From positions 36,767,501 to 36,831,500 of the forward strand of contig JASDFA010000010.1 in the NCBI GenBank assembly GCA_035772735.1: a stretch of DNA of 64,000 bases, written 5' to 3'. A program made the position numbers and the translations under genes. Shown piece after piece: positions 45,274 to 57,962 of this stretch. Each line of letters starts with the position of its first letter. Position 1 is the stretch's first letter. The notes below the pieces were generated by a model that did not search any database, was not told the DNA's origin, and saw only the letters and a program-made list of their open reading frames with translations. The stretch comes from Datura wrightii. Its lineage: Eukaryota; Streptophyta; Magnoliopsida; Solanales; Solanaceae.

Positions 45274-45311
45274 GGCTCCATACTGAGACACGGGATCTAG
45301 AACCACGAATT
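45274..45311 (-). repeat. Element C 5' LTR, second scrap
   Basis: These 38 bp resemble C's 3' LTR at 10738-10775 and lie between elements I and G. They show that both inserted into C's 5' LTR. Confidence 0.6.
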
Positions 45312-47573
45312 TGTAATACCCTGAAAGTGCCATAGACTAGACTCGAAATCTAAAAATGGAAGATGGCAAAATCTGGGAAATTTCCACAGAATAGGCCATG
45401 TAACGGTCTTTGGTTCCACTAAATAATCTGTGGGAAGCGTCCATGGTGAGGTTCGGCGGGTGGCAATTTGAAGTAACGAGTCATATAACGACCAGTAGTT
45501 TGATACGATGAGTCATCAATTGAGGTTGTGGCGAGACTAGTCCTTAGCCCGAGAGGAAGCAACAGGTCATGGGATGACCCATCGTGAGCGGTAACAGATC
45601 ATGGTGAGAAACTGTGGGAAGGAGTAATAAAACCTCCAGTCGAGGTAACAGAAGGAAACCATGACTCATTGGAAGGAGGAACGAGTTATGGTGTGGCTTG
45701 TGGGAAGGCCAGGTGCAGGTCGCCAAGGGGGAAACAATGAATGATATAACAGACCGTCCTATGATGAAACGACTAGTCCTGTCGAGTCATGGGATTGAAT
45801 CTGAGAAGTTGAAAATGGGCAGTGGATGCAATGGACGGATACCATAAGTCGTGGTATCAAGGCACGACTTGTTGGATTGTCCGTGGTCTTAGGCAGTGCA
45901 GAAATTTCAGGAAATTCATTAAGGTCATTTTCGTGATTCCTAAGTCCTAGGGTCCTAAACTACATCATTTAAGGCTCAAAATGCAGTGTTTTATGAGGAT
46001 AAAATCTATCCTAGGCTCTTTCATATCCATGCATGCATATTGAATGGGTTTAATAGGTGATCAAGTTAGAGTTCTTCAAGATTTCCTTCAATTTTTCATT
46101 GGGCTTTCAAGGAGTGGTGAAATTTGATCTTCTCCAGGTGTATAGGGTTATGAGAGGGTGTTTTCATTCACATCCATTCCCAATTTCTCCTAATTCATGA
46201 ATTTTTAATTGAAAATCTTATGGGGTTTTATCCTAAATCTTATGAAATCCTAATTATCTATCTATGGGTTATTACTTCTCATGTTTTGCATCATATTTTA
46301 TAAATCATGATCAAATTTTACAATTAATTCAAATATAAATTTATTTATTTAAATTTCTATTAAATTATACCTAATTATGCATGTTCTATGATTAATTGAG
46401 TTATGATTTTCACCTTTATTTTTGATGTTCTTTAACCCATCATTGATTTATGGTTTATAATATGGATTTACTCAAATGCCCATCATGAATCTATGATTTG
46501 ATAAGAATATACATGATTTACAAGTTTACATGAACCTCATGGATTATGATTTATGATCTTGGCGACTCACGGTTTCACATATTTACAAGCATTCCTATGA
46601 TTATCATGATTTAACTAGCCCATAAATCTCATGAATATTATACTATGAGCACTATATATGTTTTGTGAGTAGTATTTAACATCGAGTAGGTTCGAGGTCC
46701 AGGTCTTGCCCCAAATTTCAGAACTACATGCCACCGTAGGACTTGACGGACCTTCCTTGAGACTGTCCCCTTTTGCCCAAATGGGCCTTTCATATGTGAT
46801 ATCACTCCCTTCATGGTTCTACTCTTGGCAAGGTACGAACACCCTCCCGACTAGGGATTTATAGTTTGGGCTCCATGTGTGCTCATATGGGGTATGTCGG
46901 TTATAAGAATTTCTCATTGTTCCTTAAGATTTATGCATGGTTATGTTCATATGGTTTCGGATCAAGTCATGTTTAAATAAAGTTATCTCTTATGATTACG
47001 CATATAGTTAATTTATTAATGCTTTGAAAACCTTAAGCCTTATGTTACATTATGATATTTATGGTATGAACATGTTGTGCTACTCTTATGAACTTTTATG
47101 TATTTTAAATGTCTGTTTTACATATCTTTCATACTCGATACATTCCACGTACTGACCACATACTCTGTGCTGTAGTATTTCATGATATAGGCTCCGGTAC
47201 TCAGATTCGGCCTAGACCCTAGCCAGCATTTCAGAGTTAGCATCCCACATCTGTTGGCGAGTCCTCATCTTCCGAAGACCATGCTTATCAATTTACTTTA
47301 TGTACTTTCAGTTTTTAGCTTTAGCGAGTTAGTTGGGGACCTTTCCCATCAACTCATCAGACTTAGAGGCTTTTCAAACAAAAGGATGTAATAAGCTTCA
47401 GATTCATGTGTATGTCTATTGTTATGCTATTTCAAACTTCTGCTAGGTTTATCATGTTGTTTCTTCCGCTTTATTTGATTGAGTTAGATGTATGTTCATG
47501 CCATGGGTTGACTCGGAGTCCCTCGGGGTTCTTTGTCCCGTATCTCAATCCGAGCCTACATTTGGGTCGTGAA
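45312..47573 (+). repeat. 5' LTR of element G
   Basis: This LTR is 2262 bp, starting TGTAATACCCTGAAAG and ending GGGTCGTGAA before the primer-binding site. It carries many 'acgagtcgt/acgactcgt'-like strings in its first 600 bp. No gene is seen. Confidence 0.82.
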
Positions 47574-47577
47574 AACT

Positions 47578-47591
47578 TGGTATCAGAGCCA
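47578..47591 (+). other. Primer-binding site of element G (tRNA-iMet)
   Basis: TGGTATCAGAGCCA matches the initiator tRNA-Met 3' end complement over 14 nt. Confidence 0.85.
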
Positions 47592-47785
47592 TAGGTTTGA
47601 AGTGTCCTAGGGTGTCTGGATGCTGCATTAAGTAGAGTCTTTTTCATGGGTGTGAAGCGCACCACACTTATGACGAAGAGGTTACGAGATGTTTAGGAAA
47701 TGTTCCCTTCTTTCATGATCTCATGTCATGCGATGAATTGCCTATCTATCCTTCTAACTCGTGCTATACACGCTTGCAAAATCAT

Positions 47786-48990
47786 GCCTCCATGTCGAGT
47801 AAATGGAAAGAGAAATGGAAATGAACATGAGAACGGCAACAGAGAGGGGCACCATCAGGCCCCACAGGCCCCTGAGGAGCATGCACTAGAGCCGACTGCA
47901 CACGCTGAATTCAGGGCATCCATACAGATGCTAGTGCATGCTTTGACCACCCAGGTCAATCAACAGGCAGTGGCGCATCTCCCTCAGAACGGGAATGCAG
48001 TAGTGGCTCGGGTCAGAGATTTTCTGAGAATGAACCCACTAGAGTTCCTTGGGTCAAAAGTAGATGAGGATCCGCATGAATTCATTGATGAGATTCTAAA
48101 GATCACCCAGGTCATGGGTATGGAAAATGGGGAGTGCATTGACTTGGCCTCTTATCAGCTGAAAGGGGTTACACATATTTGGTTTAAACAGTGGAAAGAT
48201 AGTAGGGCAGTGGGAGCAGGCCCTATTAGTTGGGAAGAGTTTCATAGCGCCTTTCTAGATCGGTTCTTTCCTCGTGAGATGAGGGAACCAAAGGTGGACG
48301 AGTTTGTAAATCTAAAGCAGGGGGACATGTTGGTTCAGGAGTACACTCTGGAGTTCACTCACTTATCCAAGTATGCACTAGAGTTAGTGGCAGACCAGAG
48401 GGCTTGGGTGAATCGATTTTTACATGGAGTGGCGGACTACTTGTATAAGGATTGTAAGATCGCCATTCTGCATTAGGATATGGATTTTCCCCGCATAGTT
48501 TTACATGCCCAGCAGATGGAGGCAGTGTATCAGAGGCAGAGGGAGGTCAAGAGGGCCAGGATAGACAATTATAGGACTTCTCAGCCTAGATTGAGGGGCG
48601 GACATTGCCAGCAGACTCATCACAGGTCTCTTTCTCTAGCACCATCATTAGCTACTACACCATCTAGACATGAGGTGATTAGAGAAGCAGGGCTGCAGAT
48701 TCGAGGAGCGAGGGTAGGATGCATATGGAGCGCACCTTTCCAACCTATGCAATGTGCAACAAGAATCACCTAGGGAGGTGATTAACCAGCTCAGACGCTT
48801 GTTTCGAGTGTGGCAAACCCAGACACAGACTCCGGGATTGCCCTTCGGCCAGATCAGGGGGTGGCATAGCTCGTATACCAGCCTCCAATTCAGCCGCTCC
48901 AGCAGCACGTCCCTCCCAGCAGGGCGCTTCGACTAGTTCAGTTGGAGCTCAGCGCCAAAATAGGTTCTACGCCTTTGCGACCAGTCAAGA
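47786..48990 (+). pseudogene. Element G gag (nearly intact, one key stop)
   Basis: The ATG at 47786 matches the MPP start of homologous gags; an upstream in-frame ATG at 47700 is leader sequence. The capsid core (FLRMNPLEFLGSKVDEDPHEFIDEILKITQVMG; WFKQW; FLDRFFPREMREPKVDEFVNLKQG) is continuous up to a TAG at 48474-48476, where the family has a glutamine. The frame continues into the nucleocapsid knuckle CFECGKPRHRLRDC at 48800-48841 after a further frame change near 48770. It is the best-preserved Tekay-like gag here. Confidence 0.8.
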
Positions 48991-49019
48991 GTAGGAGACT
49001 TCCCCCGATATGGTTACTG

Positions 49020-49428
49020 GTATGCTACGAGTTTTTTACCTTGATGTTTATGCTTTGTTAGATCCAGGGGATACCTTGTATTTTTTGACACCTTACGTGC
49101 CTAGTAGGTCCTGAGACCTTGTCAGAACCTTTCTTAGTCTCTACTCCAGTAGGTGATTTAGTCATAGCTAGACGGGTGTATAGAGGTTGTTCGGCCACAG
49201 TCCTTTAGAAAGTCACCTCAAAAAATCTAGTAGAGCTAGCCATGACTGATTTTGATGTTATCCTCGGCATGGATTGACTATTTGCATGTTATGCCTCCAT
49301 TAATTGTAGGACCCATGCGGTAGAGTTCACATTTCCAAGTGAGTCGGTTTTGGAGTGGAAGGGTAGCTCAGCCTTGCATGTAGGTTTCTTTATTTCCTAT
49401 CTTAAAGCTAGGAAGATGATTTCTAAGG
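49020..49428 (+). pseudogene. Element G protease, truncated by H
   Basis: It begins with YLDVYALLDPGDTL, keeping the catalytic aspartate. Frame breaks follow near 49105, and the sequence 'aagatgatttctaagg' is cut by the LTR of H at 49429. The homologous sequence in H continues through this point. Confidence 0.75.
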
Positions 49429-52017
49429 TGTTATACCCCGGGAGCTCAAAGATCGGAACCGGGAGTTGAAACGGGGAAATTGTGAAATTGATATTGCAGG
49501 CATAGGACAAGTCATTGGACGACTCATCAGGAGACTCCATGAGTCATCAAGTGGCTCGTCGGGAGGCCTGAGGGAAATAAAGGATTTTGTCCCCACGAGT
49601 GAGGTAACGACTAGTGGTCAGCCACCACGAGTCGTCATGTCAATTATGGGGTGCTATGGGAATATAAGTGGAGGAGCTGTCCAGTGTACCTAGCGAAAGG
49701 GACCCCATGAGTTGTGGTCTGTCCCAACGACACATGAGGTGAGTCGTGATTAAGCAAAGGGGATTTTATTAAATGATAAGGCAGTGTACATGACAGAAGG
49801 TGATCACAAGTTGTGGTCTCGAGGAACGAGTCGTTAAGTCCCCCGTTATGAGACTCAGTAGACCTGTTACCCAGTGTACTGAACAAGCAACCTAACGAGT
49901 CATCGGTCTTGGTAACGAGTCATCAGGTCATCCGTTAGGACCCCCTGACAGTTAATTTTAGCGATTTTAGTAAGGGTTTTTCTGTTATTCCTAAATCTTA
50001 GGGGCCTATACTACGTCGTTCAAGGATCTTTTTAGTGGGTTTTTAGCAAGGAAAAACCTATTCTAAACCATTCTCCCCATGCATGCAAGTTTGGAGGTTT
50101 AAAGAGGAGATTCAAGGCTAAATCTCAAGGTTTCCAATTGGAATCTCAGCTGGGCAATTAGAGGTTGTATGAATTAACCATCCCTAGGTATGTAACTATG
50201 AGTGGGTGCTTTCTTCCACAGCCATGCCCAATTCGTATCAAAATATGATAAATCATTTATGATACAGTATGGGGTTTTACCCAATTGCGTGATTCTTGAA
50301 TCTTTATACATGGGTATGATTTGATTGTATTTATATTGATGAATTATGAAGCTTGGGCGGATTTTAAGTTGTTTTTCCTTATTAAAATTGTTTTCCAAAT
50401 TTTGAATCTAAAATGCTCATGGATGATGAGTTCATTGAAGAAGTGATTTATGACAAATGTGTGAAAATGATGAGGTGGATGATGAAAAGAATGTTTCTAA
50501 AACTACCTATGATTATGTTGTTATTTTCAAAATGAATTGATTAGATCCAAGTATGATGAAGCTTTGGATGATGCCCACCTGTTGATTTAAAGTAATGATT
50601 TTCCAAACATAAGCTTACCACATTGTTTAAAGTAAAACTTCCCCAATTTTTATTATAAATTCTAACTTGTGGTATGTTGAATAAATATTTCTACATGTAG
50701 CTTACCACATGATTTGGTGTAGAAGCTCCCACCTATAATCTGGGATTGTGGTATGTTTCGGAATAAAGACTCCTATATGCATGAACTCCTAATTGAGATG
50801 TAGTCAATGTTGAGCTTCATATTCATATAATGTCTAGTCTATGCATGATTTCATTATGAGCTTTGTCAATAGACAATGTTGAGCTTCGTTCCATACAATT
50901 TTGATTTATGCATGATTTCATCTTGAGCTTCGTCAAGGGACGATGTTGAGCTTTATCAATATACAATGTTGAGCTTAGTCAATAGACAATGTTGAGCTTC
51001 GTTATATACGATGTAGAGCATTCCATGTTTTTGGGAGAAGAGTCTAGCACCGAGCGGGTTAAGGGTCGATCACCCTATGCCCCAAAACTACGCGCCAACG
51101 TAGGTTGATACTATTATATTATTGGGACCTCCCTTGTGAGCTATCCTCGTCCCGATTGGCCCTTCATCTTGATATCGATATCATGGTATCGTCCATCGCC
51201 CTGGCAAGGTTATGGATGGCTCTACCCACTTGAGTGTGATAGTTGGGATGACTAAGCTCTATCGTGGTATGTCGGTTAAGTGATGAGTCTCCCACTGTCT
51301 ATATCATTCAGATTGCATATTCATTACTCCTGATAATTACCTTATGCATGCATGTTCTAAAATTAACGTTTGACTCATTGTTCAGCTTTATGATATAAGT
51401 GTTATGTTCAGCTTTGAGTCATTCATGTCAATCATGATGTTGTAAAGCTAAGCATGGTCGCGTTATAATAAGAGTACGATTTCAGAATGAATACATGTAT
51501 GAACTTACCCTCATGTTGAAAACGTATGATATGCATGAAATGTTTGAAATGATTTACTTTATTATAGCGGTTTTACTTACCTTGCATACTCGATACATTC
51601 CACGTACTGACAACATACTTTCTATGCTGCATCATTTCATGTTACAGGATTTGTTTCCCAGGTTCAGCCCCATTCGTAATTGCTTATCAAAGTTAGCACA
51701 TTCATGAGTGGTGAGTCCTCATCTTTCGATGACTACACTTTCAATTACATGTCATATTTCAGTTTCATGTTTTGTAGAGTTTGTTGGGGTCTTGTCCTAT
51801 CAACTTATCTAGACTAGCGGCTTTTAGACTTTTGTATGTATAGTTTCGGATATTATTTTGATGTGTCATTGTATGAGACTTTCGCCGAGTTTAAAATTAT
51901 ATTTTCTTCATGGTTATTGAATGATTTTGTTGAATGCTTATGCCATGGGTCGACTTGGGGTCTATTGGGGTCCCTTGTCCCGTGTCTATGATCCGGGTCT
52001 ATGCTCGGGTCGTGACA
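49429..52017 (+). repeat. 5' LTR of element H
   Basis: This LTR is 2589 bp, TGTTATACCCCGGGAGC...GGTCGTGACA. The stretch 50750-51010 repeats 'caatgttgagcttcgt'-type strings. No gene is seen. Confidence 0.88.
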
Positions 52018-52021
52018 AACT

Positions 52022-52040
52022 TGGTATCAGAGCCAGGTTT
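52022..52040 (+). other. Primer-binding site of element H (tRNA-iMet)
   Basis: TGGTATCAGAGCCAGGTTT is a 19-nt perfect match to the initiator tRNA-Met 3' end complement. Confidence 0.92.
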
Positions 52041-52225
52041 GAGGTGTCCTAGGGAGTCTAGAAGCCGCTTTAGGTGGAGTATTTCATGGGTGTTAAACGT
52101 GCCACACTTATGAAGAAAAGGCTACTAGACGTTTTAGGAAATGTTCCCTTCTTTCATGATCTATTTCTTGCAATGAAAATTCTTTCTATCCTTCTAATTC
52201 ATGCTACTCGCGATTGCAGAATCGT

Positions 52226-53440
52226 GGATCCTAGAAGGATGAATGGAAGGAGGAATGGAGGTGGTGAAGGTCACGAGCATGGAAACGGTCATGAACATCA
52301 GCAAGCCCCACCAGTTCAGGAGCCTCAGGCATTGGAGGTAGCCGCTCATGTTGAGTTTCCAGTTTCCATTCAGATGTTTGCGCAGGCCTTGACTGCTCAG
52401 GTCAATTAGCGGCCGTTGTGCATGTTCCGCAAAATGACAATGTTGCGGCAGCTTGAGTTAGGGACTTCTTGAGGATGAACCCATCAGAGTTTCTGGGGTC
52501 CAAGGTAGATGAAGACCTTCTATGATTTCATTGATGAGATTCAAGATCACCTAGGTTATGGGGGTGAGCAGTGTTGAGTGCGCAGAGTTGGCCTCCTACC
52601 AGTTGAAGGGGGCTGTGCATATTTGATTCTGCCAGTGGAAGGACAGTAGGGTCGCTGGAGCAGGTCCGGTCACATGGGAGGAGTTTCAGGTTGCATTTCT
52701 AGATCGGTTCTTCCGTTGAGAAATGAGGGAGTTGAAAGCCGCTAAATTTGTGAATCTAAAGCAAGGAAGGATGATTGTTCAGGAGTACACCCTTGAGTTC
52801 ACCCTCCCATCTATGTATGCCCCGGAGTTAGTGACCGACCAGTGGGCACGGGTGAGCAGATTTGTGCATGGTATAATAGGATATTTGGACAAGGACTGCT
52901 GGACAACTATGCTCCACCAGGACATGGAATTCCCTCGTATAGTGTTGTACGCCCAACAGATGGAGGTGACACACTCGAGGGAAAGGGAGGCCAAGAGGGC
53001 TAGGACTGAGCACCATAGATTTTCCAAGCAGAGGTCCGGTGGTGGGCATCGACAGCAGACCTACCAAAGATCGTCAGCCGTAGCATCATCAGTCGTGAGT
53101 ATGCCATCTAGGACCTGACATGATCAGAGGGGGTGAGCGTCAGGCTCGAGGGGTCATAGTAGCAGACCTTCAAATTGTAGCATTCCATCTTGCCGTCGAT
53201 GTGGCCGAGGGCACACAAGCCAGTGCTTGGAGGGTTAGGAGCTTGATTTGGATGTGGGCAGCCTGAACATATGCTTAGAGATTGTCCCGCTGTGAGACAA
53301 GACTAGGTTGGGGGTTGAAGCCCAGTTTGTAGTCTAACAGCCCCTTCCGTATGCACAGCACATCAGGGGGCAGCTACTAGTGTAGCTGACGGTCAGTGCC
53401 AGAACAGATTCTATGCCTTAGCCACTCGTTAGGAGCAAGA
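52226..53440 (+). pseudogene. Element H gag (broken)
   Basis: The family start ATG is GTG here (about 52226). The N-terminal part is readable to a TAG at 52407-52409, where G has CAG. The capsid middle is broken by small indels, and the later part (52723-53118: FVNLKQGRMIVQEYTLEF...) is readable again. A knuckle remnant FGCGQPEHMLRDCP lies near 53247-53288 with its first cysteine lost. Its role and order match the other Tekay-like gags. Confidence 0.78.
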
Positions 53441-53465
53441 GGCCTCACCAGATATAGTCACCAGT

Positions 53466-56400
53466 ATGTTTAGAGTATTTCATGTTGATGTATATGCTTT
53501 GTTATATCTGGGGGATACCTTGTCTTTTATGACACCTTATGTGGCCAGTAGCTTCGGAGTTAGTCTCGAGGTCTTATTAGAGCCCTTCTCAGTTTCTACT
53601 CCAGTAGATGACTTATTTATAGCTAGACGGGTGTATAGAGATTTCTTGGTCTTGATTCTTCATAAGGTCACCTCAGCAGACTTGATAGAGTTAGCCATGA
53701 TTGATTTTGATGTTATTCTCGGCATGGATTGGCTATTTGCATGTTATGCTTCAGTAAATTGTAGAACCCAATTAGTAGAGTTCAGATTTCTGGGTGAGCC
53801 TGTCTTAGAATGGGAGGGTAGTTCAGTTGTGCCTGTAGGTTGATTGATTTCCTACCTTAAGACTAGAAAGATGATTTCTAAGGGTTGCTTGTACCATCTA
53901 GTTAGGGTTAAGGAAGTGGAGTCCGAGACCCCGACTATCTAGTCCGTACCAGTAGTATGTGAGTAACCAGAGGTGTTTCCTAATGATTTACCAGGTGTCC
54001 CTATCGAGCAGGAGATTGCTTTCGGTATAGATCTTCTTTTCGACATGTAGCCTATATCTATTCCGCCTCACAAAATGGCTCCAGCTGAGCTAAAAACGCT
54101 GACGGATCAGTTAAAGGAACTGTTAGATAAGGGCTTTATTAGGCCGAGTAAGTCTACATGGGGTGCACCAGTGTTATTTGTTCGAAAGAAGGATGGTTCC
54201 CTTCACATGTGTATTGATTATCGGCAGTCGAACAAGGTTACCATCAAGAATAGGTACCCCTTACGCAGGATCGATGATTTGTTTGACCAGCTTCAGGGTG
54301 CCAAGTGTTTCTCTAAGATTGATTTGACATCCGGGTACCACCAGCTCAGGGTTCAGGAGAGTGACATTCCAAAAATCGCTTTCAGGACTCTGTATGGTCA
54401 CTATGAATTTGTTGTTATGTCTTTTGGACTAACCAATGCCCCTACAATTTTTATGGATCTAATGAATAGGGTGTTCAAGGCATATTTGGACATGTTCATG
54501 ATTGTGTTCATTGATGACATCCTTATATTCTCTTAGAGCGAGGGGGAGCATGCCGCTCACTTGAGAGTAGTACTTCAGACCCTTAAGGACTAGTAGTTGT
54601 ATGCAAAGTTCAGCGAATGTGAGTTTTGGTTGGACTCGGTGGCATTTCTAGGCCATGTGGTATCAGGTGAGGGCATAAAAGTAGACTCTCAAAAGATCGA
54701 GGCGGTAAAGAATTGGCCCAGACCGGTGAACCCATCAGATATCAGGAGCTTTTTGGGATTAGTGGGTTACTATCAGAGATTTGTGGAAGGTTTTTCATCT
54801 ATTTCTGCACCATTGGCTAAGTTGACTTAGAAGAAGGTGAAGTTTCAATAGTTGGAGACTTGTGAGAAAAGCTTCCAAGAGTTGAAGACCCGACTCACTT
54901 CAGCACCAGTGTTGACTCTACCCGAGGGTACGGATGGCTTTGTAGTGTATTGTGATGCTTCACGATTTGGACACGGGTGTGTTGATGCAACATGGGAAAG
55001 TGATAGCATATGCCTCGAGACAGTTGAAAGTTCATGGAAAGAACTACCCGACCCATGATCTTGAATTGGCTGTGGTGGTGTTTGCATTGAATATATGGCG
55101 GCATTACTTGTATGGGGTCCACGTGGATGTATTCACGGATCACAAGAGCTTGCAATATGTGTTCACACAGAAAGATCTCAATCTTCGGCAATGGAGGTGG
55201 TTGGAGTTACTAAAGGACTATGACATGAGTGCCCTTTACAACCCGGGTAAGGCTAATGTGGTAGTGGACGCACTTAGTAGACTCTCTATTGAGAGTGTGT
55301 CCCATGTGGATGAGGGAAAGAAAGAGTTGGTGAAGGATGTCCATCGACTTGCGAGGTTGAGAGTTAGATTGGTTGACTCGACCGACGGCGGCGTTGTTGT
55401 GCAAAACGGATCAGAATCATCCTTGGTGATGGATGTGAAGGCCAGGCAAGGAGAGGATCCAATTATACTAAAGCTGAAGGAAGCCGTTGGAAGTCAGAAG
55501 GTGGAGGTTTTCTCACAAGGAGGAGATGGGGTATTGCAATACTAGGGTCATCTATGTGTTCCAGATGTTGATAATTTGAGGGACTGGATATTGCATGAGG
55601 CACATGGGTCCAGGTATTTCATCCATCCGGGTGCCACCAAGATGTATCATGATTTGTGGGAAATATATTGGTGGAACAACATGAAGAAGGATATTGCAGA
55701 ATTTGTAGCCAAGTGCTAGATCTGTCACAAGGTCAAACATCAAAGGCCGGGAGGCATACTTCAGGATATCAACATTCCCACTTGGAAGTGGGAAGAGATT
55801 AACATGGATTTCATTATAGTCCTACCTCGTACTCGCTGACACCATGATTCCATTTGGGTGGTAGTAGACAGGTTGACCAAGGCTGCACACTTTCCACCGA
55901 TCAAAACCACGGATTTAGCGGATGATTATGCCAAATTGTATATTCGGGAGTTGGTTCGACTTCATGGAGTGCCCTTGTCTATTATTTCAGACCAAGGTAC
56001 TTAATTTACCTCCCAATTCTAGCGTTCTTTTCAAAAGGGACTCGGGACTCAAGTTAAGCTCAGTACAACCTTTCATCCGCAAATAGACGGCCAAGAGGTA
56101 TGAACAATTCAGATCCTCGAGGATATGTTGAGTGCATGTGTGATGGATTTCAAAGGTAGTTGGGATAACCACTTTCCCTTGATCGAGTTCGCTTATAACA
56201 ACAGCTATCACTCTAGCATCCAGATGGCACCGCTCGAGGCTCTTTATGGGAGGAGGTGTAGTTCGCCCATCGGATGGTTTGAGGTTGGGGAAGATGCTAT
56301 GATAGGGCCTGATTTGGCTCATGAGGACATGGTAAGGGTTGAGTTGATAAGGGAAAGGCTGAAAACTGCTCAGAGTCATCAAAAGTCATATGCAGATGTG

Positions 56401-56862
56401 AGAAGAAGGGATTTGGAATTTGAGGTGGACGATTGGGTATTTCTAAAGGGATCTCCCATTAAGGGAGCCATGCTGTTCGAAAAGAAAGGAAAACTCAGTC
56501 CCCGCTATATTGGTCCCTACCGGGTTATGAGAAGAGTTGGTAAGGTAGCGTATGAGTTGGACTTGCCATCAGAGTTATCTTCAGTTCATCCCGTCCTTCA
56601 TGTATCGCTCTTGAAAAAGTGCTTAGGTGATCTATCTTTAGTTGTCCCAGTGGAGAGTGTTGGTGTGGGAGATAGCCTCAGTTATGAGGAAATTCCAGTT
56701 GCAATCTTGGATCGTCAGGTTTGGAGGTTGAGGAACAAAGAAGTAGCTTCGGTGAAAGTGTGGTGGAGAAACCAGCATGTTGAGGGAGCTACTTGGGAAG
56801 CCGAAGTGGCTATGATGGCTAAATACCCCCACCTGTTCCCTACCAGCTTAATTTCAGTTTGA
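53466..56862 (+). pseudogene. Element H pol polyprotein (broken)
   Basis: Protease is at 53466-53843; its catalytic site reads LLYLGDT, so the aspartate is tyrosine. RT runs 54075-54830 with KIDLTSGYHQLRV and FIDDIL intact, but has a TAG at 54534 and two adjacent TAGs near 54591. RNaseH (54850-55330) has CDAS, HDLELAVV, FTDHKSLQY and VDALSR, with a frame shift near 54975. The integrase zinc finger is at 55600-55740. The integrase core has its first Asp in NMDF (55804) and second in ISDQGT (55985); the catalytic Glu is valine in GQEV (about 56093-56100). The C-terminus and chromodomain (AILDRQVWRLR...VWWRNQ...TWEAEVAM) end at 56862. Nearly every stop corresponds to a single C-to-T or G-to-A change. 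Confidence 0.88.
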
Positions 56863-57095
56863 GGTATCAGTTTTTTCCCTACACCTCTAATCAGTTTTCA
56901 TGTTCAATTCATGCGAACAAGTTTGTTTTATGATATGGTAAATGTATGTGATGTCTTAATTCAGTTCAGTTATGTAGTTCTTTTCGGAGGTAGTCAATCC
57001 GTAAGTTTTCATCTTAAATAATCTGTATTTGTATATGGTGATAGCTTGTTTATGAGTTTTTCTACATGTTTCTAACATTAAAGCACGAATTTCCT
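56863..57095 (+). other. Element H 3' untranslated region
   Basis: Noncoding sequence between the pol stop and the polypurine tract. I see nothing else in it. Confidence 0.6.
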
Positions 57096-57109
57096 TAAGG
57101 GGGAGATAT
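57096..57109 (+). other. Polypurine tract of element H
   Basis: TAAGGGGGAGATAT stands directly before the 3' LTR. Confidence 0.82.
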
Positions 57110-57962
57110 TGTTATACCCCGGGAGCTCAAAGATTGGACCTGTGATTTGAAACGGGGAAATTGTGAAATTGATGCTGCATGCATAGGATGAGTCGTTGGA
57201 CGACTTGTCAGGAGATCCCACGAGTCGTCAGGTGGCTCATGGGGAGGCTGGGGAAATAAAGGATTTAGGTCCCCACGAGTGAGGTAACGACTCATGGTCA
57301 GCCACCACGAGTCGTCATGTCAATCGTGGGGTGGTGTGGGAAAATAAGTAGAGGAGCTGTCCAGTGTACCTAACGGAAGGGACCCCATGAGTCGTGGTCT
57401 ATCCCAATGACTCATGAGGTGAGTCATGATTAAGAAAAGGGATTTTTATTAAATGCTAAGGTAGTGTACACGATGGAAGGTGACCACGAGTCGTGTATCG
57501 AGGAATGAGTCATTAAGTCCCCCATTACGAGCCTCAGCAGACCTGTTACCCAGTGTACTGGATGAGCAACCAAAAGAGTCGTTGGCCCTGGTAACGAGTC
57601 GTTAGGTCCTCCGTTAGGACCCCCTGACAGTTAATTTCAACGATTTTAGTAAGGGTTTTTCCGTAATTTCAAAATTCTAAGGGCCTATACTACATCGTTC
57701 AAGGTTCGCTTTAGTTGGTTTTTAGCAAGGAAAAACCTATTCTAAACCGTTCTCCCCATACATGCAAGTTTGAAGGTTTGAAGAGGAGATTCAAGGCTTA
57801 ATCTCAAGGTTTCCAATTGGAATCTCAGCTGGGCAATTAGAGGGTGTTAGAATTCACCATCCCCAGGTATGTAAGACTATGAGTCGGTGGTTTCTTCCAT
57901 ACCCATGCCCAATTCCTATCAAAATGTGATAAATTGTTTATGAGCAAGTATGGGGTTTTACC
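57110..57962 (+). repeat. 3' LTR of element H, first 853 bp
   Basis: Collinear with 49429-50282 of the 5' LTR. It stops at '...ggggttttacc', where the 5' LTR continues '...caattgcgtgattc', so F inserted here. The expected F target duplication would be TTACC (57958-57962). Confidence 0.88.

Larger units (their letters stand above)
10720..45311 (-). mobile_element. Element C: Tekay/Del-like chromovirus, host of the nest
   Basis: Visible C parts on the minus strand are: 3' LTR 10720-12803, polypurine tract, integrase with chromodomain (13060-14564), RNaseH/RT/PR (34260-32397), gag (35516-34380), primer-binding site, and 5' LTR scraps at 35655-35680 and 45274-45311. B splits pol; I and G split the 5' LTR. 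The scrap at 45274-45311 resembles 10738-10775 of the 3' LTR ('gagacatgggacctagaacc'), which identifies it as C. Its own sequence here is about 7 kb spread over more than 34 kb, and the 5' LTR is not completed inside the window. Confidence 0.75.
45312..49428 (+). mobile_element. Element G: Tekay/Del-like, 5' half
   Basis: 5' LTR, primer-binding site, gag and the start of protease are present; the rest is displaced to the right by element H at 49429. The LTR and gag are those of the same family as A. Confidence 0.85.
49429..57962 (+). mobile_element. Element H: Tekay/Del-like chromovirus, 3' LTR cut by F
   Basis: H has its 5' LTR, primer-binding site, gag, complete pol, polypurine tract and the first 853 bp of the 3' LTR, then F interrupts. 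By eye the first 100 bp of the two LTRs differ at about 12% of sites, so H is old. It lies inside G's protease region. Confidence 0.9.

Noticed and set aside
54895..55191. Antisense ORFs across pol of H
   Set aside because: These are shadows of the RNaseH reading frame on the other strand.
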